A DNA stretch of 64,000 bases from Paenibacillus_AR mesotrionivorans (lineage in GTDB: Bacteria; Bacillota; Bacilli; Paenibacillales; NBRC-103111), in the NCBI RefSeq assembly GCF_046098205.1, contig NZ_JBJURJ010000008.1:124001-188000 (forward strand). Reading direction: 5' to 3'. A program made the position numbers and the translations under genes. Positions 1 through 8,604 of this stretch are shown piece after piece. The notes beneath the pieces are model-generated. The model worked only from the letters and a program-made list of their open reading frames with translations. It was not told where the DNA came from and did not search any database. Position 1 is the first letter of the stretch, and each line of letters begins with the position of its first letter.

Positions 1-1
1 G

Positions 2-214
2 GATTGGCGTGGGGTATCCGGCGAGCAGGTGCTGAAGCGGTCCATGGAGGCGGCCAAGCCGGGGGCCATTATCCTGATGCACTGCGCTACCGGCCCGGAC
101 GGGAGCTTGCAAGGGACCATTGACGCTTTGCCCGAGCTGATCTCAGGTCTCCGAGCCAAAGGGTATGAGCTGGTCACCCTTCCGCAGCTGCTGGAAACCA
201 ATAAGGGTAAATAA
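2..214 (+). CDS. Polysaccharide deacetylase (NodB domain), C-terminal fragment
   Basis: The reading frame is open from the window edge and ends at a TAA, so only the last 70 or so residues are present. The segment KPGAIILMH followed by ALPELISGLRAKGYELVTL is typical of the end of the NodB deacetylase fold, where the histidine belongs to the active site. Relatives such as PdaA or PdaB remove N-acetyl groups from peptidoglycan. The N-terminal metal-binding motifs lie outside the window, so the exact subfamily cannot be given. Confidence 0.8.
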   Translation, partial: DWRGVSGEQVLKRSMEAAKPGAIILMHCATGPDGSLQGTIDALPELISGLRAKGYELVTLPQLLETNKGK

Positions 215-221
215 AAGACCT

Positions 222-267
222 GAAGAGAGCTGGCCCATCCAATGGGATAAGGACGGCTCTTCTTTTT
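222..267 (+). terminator. Rho-independent terminator after the deacetylase
   Basis: GAAGAG pairs with CTCTTC around an inner CCCAT/ATGGG hairpin and is followed by a run of T. Confidence 0.7.
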
Positions 268-277
268 CACAATATAA

Positions 278-291
278 TGAGTGATTACTCA
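278..291. promoter_or_regulatory. Upstream operator, probably for the local TetR repressor
   Basis: The inverted repeat TGAGT-GATT-ACTCA lies just upstream of the -35 box. The same palindrome recurs 51 bp downstream. The TetR-family gene at 2219 is the likely binder (inference). Confidence 0.6.
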
Positions 292-292
292 C

Positions 293-321
293 TTTACAAA
301 AGCCATTCGCCAGACTATAAT
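293..321 (+). promoter_or_regulatory. Sigma-A promoter of the ABC efflux operon
   Basis: TTTACA at 293-298 and TATAAT at 316-321 are separated by 17 bp. The promoter sits between the two operator palindromes. Confidence 0.7.
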
Positions 322-327
322 CAACTT

Positions 328-343
328 GTGAGTGATTACTCAC
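328..343. promoter_or_regulatory. Downstream operator, probably for the local TetR repressor
   Basis: GTGAGT-GATT-ACTCAC is a 6-bp-arm palindrome immediately after the -10 box, around the expected transcription start. Occupation would block initiation. Confidence 0.6.
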
Positions 344-393
344 TATACAGCCAGTCAACAGCTTGAAGTAGGTTCTTCTAAGGAGGAAAAACA

Positions 394-1128
394 ATGGAAA
401 CAGACCGGACGATCTGTCTTCGAGCCGAGGGAGTCAGCAGGCGGTTCCAGGAAAAAGAGGTGGTCCACGGCATTCATCTGCAGGTTTACCACAAGGAAAT
501 CTTTGGTCTGCTGGGCCCTTCCGGCTCCGGCAAAACCACCCTGGTAAAAATATTGGCGGGGATCGATGAAGCGACAAGCGGGACGGTAACCGTTTTGGGC
601 ACCCTCATGCCTAAACTGGAGATGCTTACGAAAATTGGGTATATGGCCCAGTCGGATGCTATGTACAGCGAGCTGTCCGCCAAGGAAAATATGGAGTTCT
701 TCGGTTCGTTGTTCGGACTAAAAGGCTCACGGCTGGTTAAGCGGATGGCGGAGGTTTTGGAGCTGGTGAATTTGACGGAGCATATGAAAAAGCCTGTTGC
801 CTCCTATTCCGGGGGCATGAGGCGCCGGTTATCCCTGGCCATCGCTTTGATGCACCAGCCTGAGGTGTTGATACTGGATGAGCCCACCGTCGGTATCGAT
901 CCGGTGCTTCGCAAATCCATCTGGGATGAGCTGGAGAACCTTAGCCGCGGCGGCACCACCATTCTCGTTACCACCCATGTGATGGATGAGGCGGACAAAT
1001 GCCATCGGCTGGGCATGGTCCGGGACGGCAGCCTGATTGCCGTAGGTACCCCGCAAGCGCTGAAGGACGACACGGGAAGCCATACCATCGAAGAGGCATT
1101 CCTGTATTACGGAGGTATCCGCGCATGA
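394..1128 (+). CDS. ABC transporter ATP-binding protein (ABC-2/DrrA type)
   Basis: Nucleotide-binding subunit of an exporter (244 aa). Visible motifs in order: Walker A GPSGSGKTT (41-49), Q-loop MAQSD (about 84-88), signature YSGGMRRR (138-145), Walker B VLILDEPTVGIDP, and the switch histidine in VTTHVMDEAD. It starts 7 bases after AAGGAGG. Its TGA overlaps the ATG of the permease at 1125, so the two are translationally coupled. The promoter is flanked by two palindromes and a TetR gene follows, which is the usual layout of a self-regulated drug or lipid efflux system. The substrate cannot be read from the sequence. Confidence 0.93.
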   Translation: METDRTICLRAEGVSRRFQEKEVVHGIHLQVYHKEIFGLLGPSGSGKTTLVKILAGIDEATSGTVTVLGTLMPKLEMLTKIGYMAQSDAMYSELSAKENMEFFGSLFGLKGSRLVKRMAEVLELVNLTEHMKKPVASYSGGMRRRLSLAIALMHQPEVLILDEPTVGIDPVLRKSIWDELENLSRGGTTILVTTHVMDEADKCHRLGMVRDGSLIAVGTPQALKDDTGSHTIEEAFLYYGGIRA

Positions 1129-2165
1129 GAATCCGGGCCTTGATTATCCGCATATTGCGGCAATTTATCCGCGACAAACGTACCATGGCATTAATGATCG
1201 CCGCTCCCCTGCTCATTTTGACACTGATGTACCTGGTTTTTAACGGAGATACCTATGTCCCCAAAATCGGTACAGTGGGTGTTCCCGCCAACCTCTCTGC
1301 GGCTGTCGCCCAAAACGGTGCATCTGTAACGGAATACAGCTCTGTAACCGAAGCCGAAGCTGCTTTAGAAAGCCGAAAAGCGGATGCTTACCTGACCTTG
1401 GACGGCCAGAAGCCGCAGGTCAAGCTGGAAGGCAGCGATCCCTCCCGGAACCGGGCGGTGATGCTGCTGCTGCAGAAGACCTTCCAGACACAAGCCGCTG
1501 CTATGGCGCCCGCTGCTGCTGCCCCGGTTCCCGTGTTCAACTACCTGCACGGATCGGCAGACATGGCCTCCTTTGACAGCTTCGGTCCGGTACTCATTGG
1601 TGTGTTCGCCTTTTTCTTCGTCTTCCTGATCTCCGGCATCTCCTTTCTGAAGGAACGGACCAGTGGTACGCTGGAAAGGCTGCTGGCCACCCCTCTGCGG
1701 CGTTGGGAGATTGTCGCCGGTTACATTGCTGGCTTCGGTATTTTCACCCTGCTGCAGGCCGTTCTGATCGCCTGGTACTGCATCCAAGTGCTAGGTATGC
1801 TCATGGTGGGCTCCTTCTGGTACGTACTGCTGATTACCCTGCTCTTATCTGTCACGGCCTTAAGCTTCGGTACCTTCCTGTCGGCCTTCGCCAATACCGA
1901 ATTCCAGATGGTGCAGTTTATCCCGCTGGTAATCGTGCCCCAGGTTTTTTTCTCCGGTCTGTTCGATCTGGAGAGCATGTCCGGGTGGCTGCGCTGGCTG
2001 TCCCATCTGATGCCCCTGAAATACGGCGCGGATGCCCTGCGCAATGTGATGATACGCGGACAGGGCTGGGACGCTATCGCGGTGGATGTGTATGTGCTGT
2101 TGGGGCTGTCGCTCTTTTTTATGGCAGCCAATGTGCTCGCATTGCGCAAGCACCGGAAAATATAG
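1125..2165 (+). CDS. ABC-2 type permease, efflux partner
   Basis: Membrane subunit of 346 aa. An N-terminal transmembrane helix (residues about 20-40) is followed by an extracellular domain of about 150 residues rich in Ala, Val and Glu. Five further hydrophobic segments and a charged tail follow. The sequence FLKERTSGTLERLLATPLRRWEI is typical of ABC2_membrane_3 proteins such as YhaP, NatB and DrrB. The reading frame is open back to 999, but GGAGG at 1111-1115 and the ATGA overlap with the ATPase stop fix the start at 1125. It forms the channel with the preceding ATPase; the exported compound is unknown. Confidence 0.9.
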   Translation: MRIRALIIRILRQFIRDKRTMALMIAAPLLILTLMYLVFNGDTYVPKIGTVGVPANLSAAVAQNGASVTEYSSVTEAEAALESRKADAYLTLDGQKPQVKLEGSDPSRNRAVMLLLQKTFQTQAAAMAPAAAAPVPVFNYLHGSADMASFDSFGPVLIGVFAFFFVFLISGISFLKERTSGTLERLLATPLRRWEIVAGYIAGFGIFTLLQAVLIAWYCIQVLGMLMVGSFWYVLLITLLLSVTALSFGTFLSAFANTEFQMVQFIPLVIVPQVFFSGLFDLESMSGWLRWLSHLMPLKYGADALRNVMIRGQGWDAIAVDVYVLLGLSLFFMAANVLALRKHRKI

Positions 2166-2218
2166 TAAGGTAGTGCAAGGAAAGTGTCATTTCTTGGCGC
2201 ATTTAAGGGGGAACGTCT

Positions 2219-2884
2219 ATGGCAGAGAATACAGAGCAATGGCTGGAGGACATGCTGCTGCTTATGGAAGGCAATGACGGAAAAAAAACGGAGAAGCAAT
2301 TGAAGATCATTCAAGCCGCTACCGAAATTTTTTCCGAGAAAGGCTATTCAGCCGCTTCCACCAGCGAAATTGCCCAGCGTGCGGGGGTTGCGGAGGGCAC
2401 CATTTTCCGCCACTACAAAACCAAACGGGATTTGCTCTTGTCCATTGTAGGCCCCATCCTGGCGAAAACAGTCGCCCCCTTGTTTATGCGGGATTTCGCC
2501 AAGGTTCTTGATCAGCCTTATACCGAAATTGAGGATTTCTATAAAACCGTGCTCCGTGACCGGCTGAATTTTGCACGCAAGAATGCCAAGATTCTGCGGA
2601 TTGTGATTCAGGAGCTGCCGTTCCAGCCTGAGCTCTTGGGCCAGGTCAAGGTATTGTTCTCCCAATACGTGTTTGAACGGATCGGCCGTCTGTACGCACA
2701 CTTCCAGGAGCAGGGCCAGATTATGGAGGCTCCCAGCTTTCGCATCATCCGTTTTAGCGTCACTACCATTGTGGGGATGGTGCTGACCCATTCGATTTTG
2801 CTGCCGGAAATCCCCATTGATGATGAGGAAGAAATCAACTGGACGATAGATGTGCTGATGCACGGCATTGCCAAACGCTCCTGA
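2219..2884 (+). CDS. TetR/AcrR family transcriptional regulator
   Basis: Repressor of 221 aa. The N-terminal helix-turn-helix spans about residues 27-73 (EIFSEKGYSAASTSEIAQ, then GVAEGTIFRHYKTKRDLL). The C-terminal helical ligand domain is of the TetR_C type seen with ABC-2 efflux genes. It begins after TAAGGGGG and lies 53 bp after the permease, so it is probably the third gene of the operon. The palindromes at 278 and 328 are its likely operators, giving autoregulated, ligand-induced efflux. The ligand is unknown. Confidence 0.9.
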   Translation: MAENTEQWLEDMLLLMEGNDGKKTEKQLKIIQAATEIFSEKGYSAASTSEIAQRAGVAEGTIFRHYKTKRDLLLSIVGPILAKTVAPLFMRDFAKVLDQPYTEIEDFYKTVLRDRLNFARKNAKILRIVIQELPFQPELLGQVKVLFSQYVFERIGRLYAHFQEQGQIMEAPSFRIIRFSVTTIVGMVLTHSILLPEIPIDDEEEINWTIDVLMHGIAKRS

Positions 2885-2896
2885 TTTTGTTTAAAG

Positions 2897-2930
2897 CCTG
2901 CTGGCTATAGCCTCAGGTTTTTTATTTTTT
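2897..2930 (+). terminator. Terminator of the efflux operon
   Basis: CCTG/CAGG stem enclosing the palindrome GGCTATAGCC, followed by two T runs. Confidence 0.65.
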
Positions 2931-3129
2931 TGTAAATGTTTAACCCCATTTCCTTCCATATCCGCAAGAAAACCAGCCAAAAACCGAAAATTTCTGTGTC
3001 CGTCCCCCCCTTTCTGTACAAAATTCCGCCAAAATCTAAAATTCTGCTTGCATCCTAGTTGCGATTTGATATACTCATTTTGTTTGATTTTTTTAGCGGC
3101 GAATCCGCAAGAGAGGAAGGGATGTTCTG

Positions 3130-4602
3130 ATGGACCACCTGCAAGCCCCCTTATTCTCCACATTGCTTCGACATGCGGAGAATAATCCAGTCCAATTCCA
3201 TATACCCGGCCACAAAAAAGGGGTTGGCATGGATCCTGAATTCCGGAATTTTATCGGGGACAATGCGTTGTCCATCGATTTAATCAATATAGCCCCGCTG
3301 GACGATCTTCACCAGCCGACGGCGGTAATCCGGGAAGCCCAGCGGCTTGCGGCGGACGCTTATAAAGCGGACTACACCATATTTTCCGTGCAGGGCACAA
3401 GCACGGTCATCATGACCATGATCATGGCCGTGTGCAATGAAGGCGACAAAATAATCGTACCGCGGAACGCTCACAAGTCTGTGCTGTCCGCCATCATTCT
3501 GGCGGGAGCCAAGCCGATCTTTCTGAAGCCCTTCCGCGATCCCATATATGGCATTGACCACGGGGTATCCACCCGCTCCGTCCGCCGCGCCCTGGAGAAA
3601 CATCCGGACGCCAAGGCGGTTCTGGTCATCAACCCGACCTACTTCGGCATCTCGGCCGATCTCCGGGAAATCGTCGAGGTGGTCCACAGCTACGATATTC
3701 CTGTTCTGGTGGACGAAGCCCACGGCGCACTAATCGGCTTCAGCGACAAGCTGCCTTTGTCTGCGATGGAAGCCGGCGCGGATATGGCTGCCACCAGTAT
3801 GCACAAGCTTGGCGGCTCCATGACCCAAAGCTCCATCCTGAACATGAAGGGCAACCGCATCAACTTCAAGCGTGTGCAGACGCTGTTCAGCATGCTGACC
3901 ACCACCTCCACCTCGTATATCCTGCTGGCGTCCCTTGACACCGCGCGGCGCAACCTGGCGCTACACGGGGAGGCTATGGCCGATGAGGCCATCCGGCTCA
4001 GCAATTATGCCCGGGAGCGGATCAACGAAATTCCCGGCCTGCGCTGCTTCGGGCGGGAGATTCTCGGAGAAGGCGCCACCTATGATCTGGACCCGACCAA
4101 GCTGACCATCCACGTGCGGGAGCTGGGCCTGACCGGCTTTGATGTGGAGAACTGGCTGCGGGAGCATCATAACATTGAAGTCGAGATGTCCGACCTGTAT
4201 AACATTCTGTGCTTCATCACCCCCGGGGACAATGTGGGGACCGTAAAACTGCTTCTGGCAGCCCTAAGAGAGCTGTCCGAGGAGAACTACAACATCCGCC
4301 AGGCTATGGAGCTGGTGGTCCTGGAGACGCCTCCTATCCCCCAATTGACCCTGTCACCGCGGGACGCCTTCTATGGCGATACCGAGCTGATCCCCTTCCG
4401 GGAATCGGCGGACCGGATCATTGCAGAATTCATCTATGCCTATCCTCCCGGTATTCCTATTCTGCTTCCGGGAGAGGTTATCTCCCAGGAGAACATCGAT
4501 TATATTGTGGACCACGTAGAGGTGGGCCTGCCGGTCAAAGGACCGGAGGACCGCACGCTGGAGTTCGTGAAGGTGATTGTGGAAACCTCCGCTATCTTCT
4601 GA
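3130..4602 (+). CDS. speA: Arginine decarboxylase, SpeA-type (PLP fold type I)
   Basis: Converts arginine to agmatine, the first step of polyamine synthesis through agmatine. The 490-aa protein has the family opening FHIPGHKKG and LINIAPLDDLH, the PLP-binding DEAHGA (195-200) and the Schiff-base lysine K226 in SMHKLGGS. The C-terminal PGIPILLPGE is present too. Length and sequence follow Bacillus SpeA closely, so arginine is favoured over lysine or ornithine, although substrate is not proven by sequence alone. The start follows GAGGAAGGG. It is monocistronic, with a strong terminator behind it. Confidence 0.9.
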   Translation: MDHLQAPLFSTLLRHAENNPVQFHIPGHKKGVGMDPEFRNFIGDNALSIDLINIAPLDDLHQPTAVIREAQRLAADAYKADYTIFSVQGTSTVIMTMIMAVCNEGDKIIVPRNAHKSVLSAIILAGAKPIFLKPFRDPIYGIDHGVSTRSVRRALEKHPDAKAVLVINPTYFGISADLREIVEVVHSYDIPVLVDEAHGALIGFSDKLPLSAMEAGADMAATSMHKLGGSMTQSSILNMKGNRINFKRVQTLFSMLTTTSTSYILLASLDTARRNLALHGEAMADEAIRLSNYARERINEIPGLRCFGREILGEGATYDLDPTKLTIHVRELGLTGFDVENWLREHHNIEVEMSDLYNILCFITPGDNVGTVKLLLAALRELSEENYNIRQAMELVVLETPPIPQLTLSPRDAFYGDTELIPFRESADRIIAEFIYAYPPGIPILLPGEVISQENIDYIVDHVEVGLPVKGPEDRTLEFVKVIVETSAIF

Positions 4603-4623
4603 TGTCCGCCATGCAAGAATCAG

Positions 4624-4664
4624 CATCCCGAATGTCTCCTCCGAGGCATCCGGGATGTTTTTTT
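4624..4664 (+). terminator. Terminator of speA
   Basis: CATCCCG pairs with CGGGATG, followed by seven or more T. Confidence 0.85.
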
Positions 4665-4738
4665 GAATGAATGCGTTTTTAGTGATATGATACTAGTGAC
4701 GAAATTGTGAAGGTACCGCTGCTGACGGAGGGATTGTT

Positions 4739-5158
4739 ATGAGCCAGAATGCCTATATCAAGCTGGTGGAGGGATCTGCGGTGCCATCCGTATCCCTGGA
4801 GGATCTGAGGGAGCTCCTGAACGCTTACAGGAGCCAGCTGGAGCTGACAGCACAGCAATTGGACTGGGAATACGATGACAAGGGTTTTCCGTATACGATT
4901 GAAACCGCACCCAAAGGCAAGGATACCTGGTTTTACTTAAAAGGCAACCATCAGGCTTACCGGTACATTGTGACCGGAGTAGGTACGGAGGACAGCGATG
5001 GCCAGGAACGCCATTATATCCAAGTGGTGCTGCCGGACGGCGCCACCCACGGGGATAAGTCCAAGGCCAATGAATTCTGCAAGCATCTGGCCCGTAAGCT
5101 CAAGGCCGAGCTGCATCTGTTCAATGGCCGGGTGATGTATTACAACCCCCGCAAGTAG
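4739..5158 (+). CDS. Small conserved protein, DUF1885-like
   Basis: Soluble 139-aa protein starting 8 bases after GGAGGG. The opening MSQNAYIKLVEGS and the alternating hydrophobic pattern, with a Trp/Tyr-rich middle (DTWFYLKGNHQAYRYIV), recall the Bacillales DUF1885 family. That assignment is from memory. There is no signal peptide or membrane segment and no known function. It has its own promoter region and a terminator, so it is transcribed alone. Confidence 0.7.
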   Translation: MSQNAYIKLVEGSAVPSVSLEDLRELLNAYRSQLELTAQQLDWEYDDKGFPYTIETAPKGKDTWFYLKGNHQAYRYIVTGVGTEDSDGQERHYIQVVLPDGATHGDKSKANEFCKHLARKLKAELHLFNGRVMYYNPRK

Positions 5159-5185
5159 CCTGATATATCCCACTGCGAACGCAGC

Positions 5186-5214
5186 AAAGCCCGCTCCTGA
5201 CCGGAGCGGGCTTT
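5186..5214. terminator. Bidirectional terminator
   Basis: A perfect 12-bp stem, AAAGCCCGCTCC/GGAGCGGGCTTT, lies between converging genes and can serve both strands. Confidence 0.8.
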
Positions 5215-5230
5215 GACTTACAGGCATTAT

Positions 5231-5533
5231 TTATTGTTGTTCGCTGGCAACGATCTCGTCATAAGCGGCAACAACCTTCTGCCACTCTTCATCGTTCTCG
5301 ATGTTGACCAGGTAAGCGTCCTCGCCTTCCTGTTCAATACGGAAGATGACGCCGTCGGATTCCGGATTGTTCCGGTCAAGCAGCACAGCGTATACGTTCT
5401 CGTCGCATTCGAAGGAATAAACCATTACCATTTCGCGTTCGACGCCTTCTTCATCGGCAATCAAGAAGACTTCTTCTTCGTGTTCATGGTCATGATCATG
5501 CCCGCAACCGCAATCGTGGTTGTGTTCGGTCAT
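5231..5533 (-). CDS. DUF1292 protein with His/Cys-rich N-terminus
   Basis: Acidic 100-aa protein. Residues 1-22 contain His, Cys, Asp and Glu in close succession (CGCGHDHDHEHEE). After this comes the compact DUF1292/YrzB-like domain with VYSFECDENVYAVLLD and NIENDEEWQKVVAAYDE. Start follows GAGG. The domain is common in Firmicutes and has no firm function. The metal-ligand-rich head could bind zinc, nickel or copper (inference). Confidence 0.85.
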   Translation of the reverse strand: MTEHNHDCGCGHDHDHEHEEEVFLIADEEGVEREMVMVYSFECDENVYAVLLDRNNPESDGVIFRIEQEGEDAYLVNIENDEEWQKVVAAYDEIVASEQQ

Positions 5534-5613
5534 TTGGAAACCTCATTTCATGTGATGTACGTGCTTCTTGTATCGTAACATTTTCCCAGAAGCAGGTCAA
5601 TGAAGCTCCAAAA

Positions 5614-6108
5614 TCAGTCGCCCTGCACCATCAGCAGATTCACGATTTTTTGTAGCCGCAGATATTCATTCTTCTTCAGATCCTTGCGGAAGTATGCGTA
5701 GAGATATGTCGCCTCGGGAAAGGACAAGCCGGGGTAACAGGCGATTCCTTCATTGGTATAGGGGTTGTTCATGACAATCTGCCACTCCCCTGCCCGCTCC
5801 GGCACCGCTACTGTGGACATCGCCTCCTGCTTATAGCCGATGTACCGGTCGAAATCCTCCCATACGGTCTCCCATGACGGACTGATGGCTCCGGGATCAG
5901 GGATCAGACGCCTGCCCTTCTCCACCAGCTCCTTCAATTGAGCCATTTGCTCCTCTTCCGCCTCGGCCAATCGCCGGCGCAAGCCGTCCAGCAGGTCGCT
6001 GAAGGCAGCATAGCCGCCACGGACAAGCTCCCCGCCCACCGCTGCACAGTCACCTTCACCGGCATTGGCGAAACGGTCAAACCAAACATTGCCACTGTTA
6101 TGATTCAT
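5614..6108 (-). CDS. Hypothetical protein, 164 aa
   Basis: No family was recognised. The start is supported by GAAGGTGA eight bases upstream. The protein is soluble and acidic, with a Glu-rich helical stretch at about residues 40-65 (LRRRLAEAEEEQMAQLKEL) and a Trp/Tyr-containing second half. There is no signal peptide. It lies downstream of the DUF1292 gene's divergent region and upstream of no obvious partner, so context gives no function. Confidence 0.65.
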   Translation of the reverse strand: MNHNSGNVWFDRFANAGEGDCAAVGGELVRGGYAAFSDLLDGLRRRLAEAEEEQMAQLKELVEKGRRLIPDPGAISPSWETVWEDFDRYIGYKQEAMSTVAVPERAGEWQIVMNNPYTNEGIACYPGLSFPEATYLYAYFRKDLKKNEYLRLQKIVNLLMVQGD

Positions 6109-6156
6109 CAGTCAGTCACCTTCTTCAATCAGCATCTGGTATTGCGGATATGATAC

Positions 6157-6185
6157 AAGAAAAGAGTCACCTGACGGCGACTCTT
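6157..6185 (-). terminator. Terminator of the secreted stalk-domain gene
   Basis: AAGAGTCGCC pairs with GGTGACTCTT on the minus strand, followed by TTTC. Confidence 0.6.
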
Positions 6186-6239
6186 CTCAATGTAACATAA
6201 TCGGTTTCGTTTTGGAAGGCGACCTGCGCTTGGCAGAGG

Positions 6240-6851
6240 TTACTCGGATACGATCAGCTTTTCGCCTACGGTTACGAAATCTCCGTCCACCTTAAGGGCG
6301 AACCGGACGGTATAATTCCCGGCTTCGGAGAATTTGATATTGAAGGCGGCGTTGGACCACAGATAATCATAGATGGATTCGGAGGATACCCGGCTGTCCA
6401 GCTCATTGCCGTTGGGATCCAGCACACTGATTTTGAAGCCGTCCACAGTGGTCTTGAGGGAATCCATCTGGACGAAAACGAAAAACCGGATATTGTACCC
6501 CAAGCCTACTTTAAAGAAGGGTTTGGAAATGCTGGTGACGGTGCCTTTCTTCTCATCCAGCTCCTGGGACACGATCATGTTCACATTGGGCCGGTAGATA
6601 TTGGCCGTCTGACTGCCGTCATCCCACTTGATAAAGGAATTCAACGCCGATGCAGTCTCCCGCAAGGGCAGCATCGTTGCGCCATTCATCATGATCGCGG
6701 GAACCGCGCTGTTAATTGTTGATCCGTTGGCATTCACCTGGACCTTGGAATATCCTTCGTAGGAGCCCCACCGGGAGCCGGCAATCGCCGCTCCTCCGGC
6801 CACCAGGAAGAAGGCCAGCGTCAAAGCCGCCACTCTTCTGAATCTCGTCAT
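6240..6851 (-). CDS. Secreted protein with copper-amine-oxidase-like stalk domain
   Basis: 203-aa exported protein. It begins MTRFRRVAALTLAFFLVAGG, a clear signal peptide, ending near AIAGS. Residues about 40-85 (PAIMMNGATMLPLRETASALN, then IKWDD) are the short beta module named copper amine oxidase N-terminal or stalk domain, common in Paenibacillus surface proteins. The C-terminal half looks like a beta sandwich for extracellular binding. The frame is open further upstream, but GGAGG six bases before the ATG at 6851 fixes the start. Confidence 0.82.
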   Translation of the reverse strand: MTRFRRVAALTLAFFLVAGGAAIAGSRWGSYEGYSKVQVNANGSTINSAVPAIMMNGATMLPLRETASALNSFIKWDDGSQTANIYRPNVNMIVSQELDEKKGTVTSISKPFFKVGLGYNIRFFVFVQMDSLKTTVDGFKISVLDPNGNELDSRVSSESIYDYLWSNAAFNIKFSEAGNYTVRFALKVDGDFVTVGEKLIVSE

Positions 6852-6994
6852 TATGTACCTCCGCATGCTGAAGAAATTTGATACCAAGTTATACTCGGAC
6901 AAACGGAAAGAGTTGCGAAGCAAGTTAATTTTTTCTTGAAAAAAAGCTCTCCCTTTTCACAGCCCTCCCGACAGGCCCCCAAACTCCCGGGGCA

Positions 6995-7023
6995 TTGGCT
7001 TTATGCCGGCTTCCTGCTACAAT
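6995..7023 (+). promoter_or_regulatory. Promoter of gltX
   Basis: TTGGCT and TACAAT are separated by 17 bp, about 50 bp before the gene. No T-box or other leader is visible. Confidence 0.5.
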
Positions 7024-7070
7024 ATGGAGTAGCTTATAAACAAGATTCAAGAAGGAGCAGCCACGTAACC

Positions 7071-8522
7071 ATGATGAACCCCATCGTAACCAGATTCGCA
7101 CCCAGCCCAACCGGCTACATGCATATCGGCAACCTGAGAACCGCTCTATACGCCTATCTGCTGGCCAAGTCCAAAGGAGGCACCTTCATACTCCGGATCG
7201 AGGATACGGACCGTGAACGGCTGGTGGATCAAGCCGTCCAGGTCATCTATGATACCCTGAACCTGGCGGGATTGCACCACGATGAAGGCCCCGATATCGG
7301 CGGCAGCCGCGGGCCTTACGTGCAAAGCGAACGCAAAGACATTTACCTGGAGCATGCCCGCAAGCTGGTGGAGAACGGCCATGCGTACTATTGCTTCTGC
7401 GATAAAGAACGCCTCTCCTCTCTCCAAGGGGAAAACGGTGCAGGCGGCTATGACCGCCACTGCCGGAGCTTGTCCCAAGCCGAGGTGGAAGCCAAGCTGG
7501 CAGCCGGCCTGCCGTATGTCATCCGCCAAAAGAATCCTTTGACCGGCACAACCTCCTATACGGACACGGTATTCGGCGAAATCTCCATTGACAATGCGGA
7601 GCTTCAGGATGCAGTCCTGATCAAAGCCGACGGTTATCCTACATACAATCTGGCCAACGTAGTGGACGACCATCTGATGGATATTACCCATGTGGTCCGC
7701 GGCTCCGAGTATGTCACCTCCACCCCTCTGTATGTGCAGCTGTACAGCATGTTCGGCTGGGAAACGCCGATCTTCGTGCATCTGCCGCTCATTATGGGCC
7801 GGAATGAGGACGGCTCGGTGTCCAAGCTGTCCAAGCGCCACGGCTCCGTCAGCTTCCAGGATCTGGTGGAGGATGGATACCTGCCCGAGGCTATCATTAA
7901 CTACATTGCGCTTCTGGGCTGGAGCCCGGGGAACACCAATGAAGAGTTCTTCAACCTGGAGGATCTGTCTCGTGTATTCAGTGTGGACACCATCAACAAG
8001 TCCCCGGCTGTATTCGACTACGACAAGCTTCTTTGGTTCAACAGCGCATACATCCGCAAGCTGCCCGTTGACGCCTTCCGTACCTTGGCCGCTCCTTACC
8101 TGGAGAAGGCCATTACGAAGCCGGAAATCAACAAGGACAAGCTGCTGACCCTGATCCAGTCCCGTCTGGAGAAGTTTTCCCAGATCCCGGAGATGGTCGC
8201 CTTCTTCGAAGCCATGCCGGAGCTGGATGTGGAGCTGTTCGTCAACAAGAAGAACAAGGTCACTGCCGAGCTGGCCAAGGAACTGCTCCCCACCATCATC
8301 GATTCGCTGGAATCGGCGGATGTTTGGGAGAATGATGCTCTGTTCGAGCGTCTGAAGAACCTGAGTGAAGCTGCCGGCATCAAAGCCGGAGCCCTGATGT
8401 GGGTAGCCCGTGTGGCCGTTTCCGGCCTGATGAACACACCTGGAGGCGCCACCGACATTCTGGAGATTATCGGCAAGGCCGAAGCCCTGAGCCGTCTGAA
8501 GGCAAGCCTGGCACGGCTGTAA
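7071..8522 (+). CDS. gltX: Glutamyl-tRNA synthetase
   Basis: Class I aminoacyl-tRNA synthetase (483 aa) that charges tRNA-Glu. The opening VTRFAPSPTGYMHIGNLRTA carries the HIGH-type motif. The zinc-knuckle region shows CFC and YDRHC. The KMSKS equivalent is KLSKRHG, and an all-helical anticodon-binding domain follows. The frame is open upstream to 6936, but homology starts at the ATG at 7071 or 7074; AAGGAG is 13 bases upstream, rather far. The C-terminal half looks more like clostridial GluRS than the usual Bacillus enzyme, and it stands alone rather than next to cysE/cysS. It may therefore be a second copy. Confidence 0.93.
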   Translation: MMNPIVTRFAPSPTGYMHIGNLRTALYAYLLAKSKGGTFILRIEDTDRERLVDQAVQVIYDTLNLAGLHHDEGPDIGGSRGPYVQSERKDIYLEHARKLVENGHAYYCFCDKERLSSLQGENGAGGYDRHCRSLSQAEVEAKLAAGLPYVIRQKNPLTGTTSYTDTVFGEISIDNAELQDAVLIKADGYPTYNLANVVDDHLMDITHVVRGSEYVTSTPLYVQLYSMFGWETPIFVHLPLIMGRNEDGSVSKLSKRHGSVSFQDLVEDGYLPEAIINYIALLGWSPGNTNEEFFNLEDLSRVFSVDTINKSPAVFDYDKLLWFNSAYIRKLPVDAFRTLAAPYLEKAITKPEINKDKLLTLIQSRLEKFSQIPEMVAFFEAMPELDVELFVNKKNKVTAELAKELLPTIIDSLESADVWENDALFERLKNLSEAAGIKAGALMWVARVAVSGLMNTPGGATDILEIIGKAEALSRLKASLARL

Positions 8523-8534
8523 GGAAAACACAAC

Positions 8535-8580
8535 ACGGCACCCCCTTAGGGAAATCCTTTCCCGGGAGGTGCCGTTTTTT
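8535..8580 (+). terminator. Terminator of gltX
   Basis: ACGGCACC pairs with GGTGCCGT around an inner GGGAAA/TTTCCC hairpin, then six T. Confidence 0.85.
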
Positions 8581-8604
8581 CGTAGCGTGATAGACTTTGT
8601 TGCA

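Noticed and set aside
7146..8531. 461-codon minus-strand frame
   Set aside because: Antisense shadow of gltX, which has full motif support.
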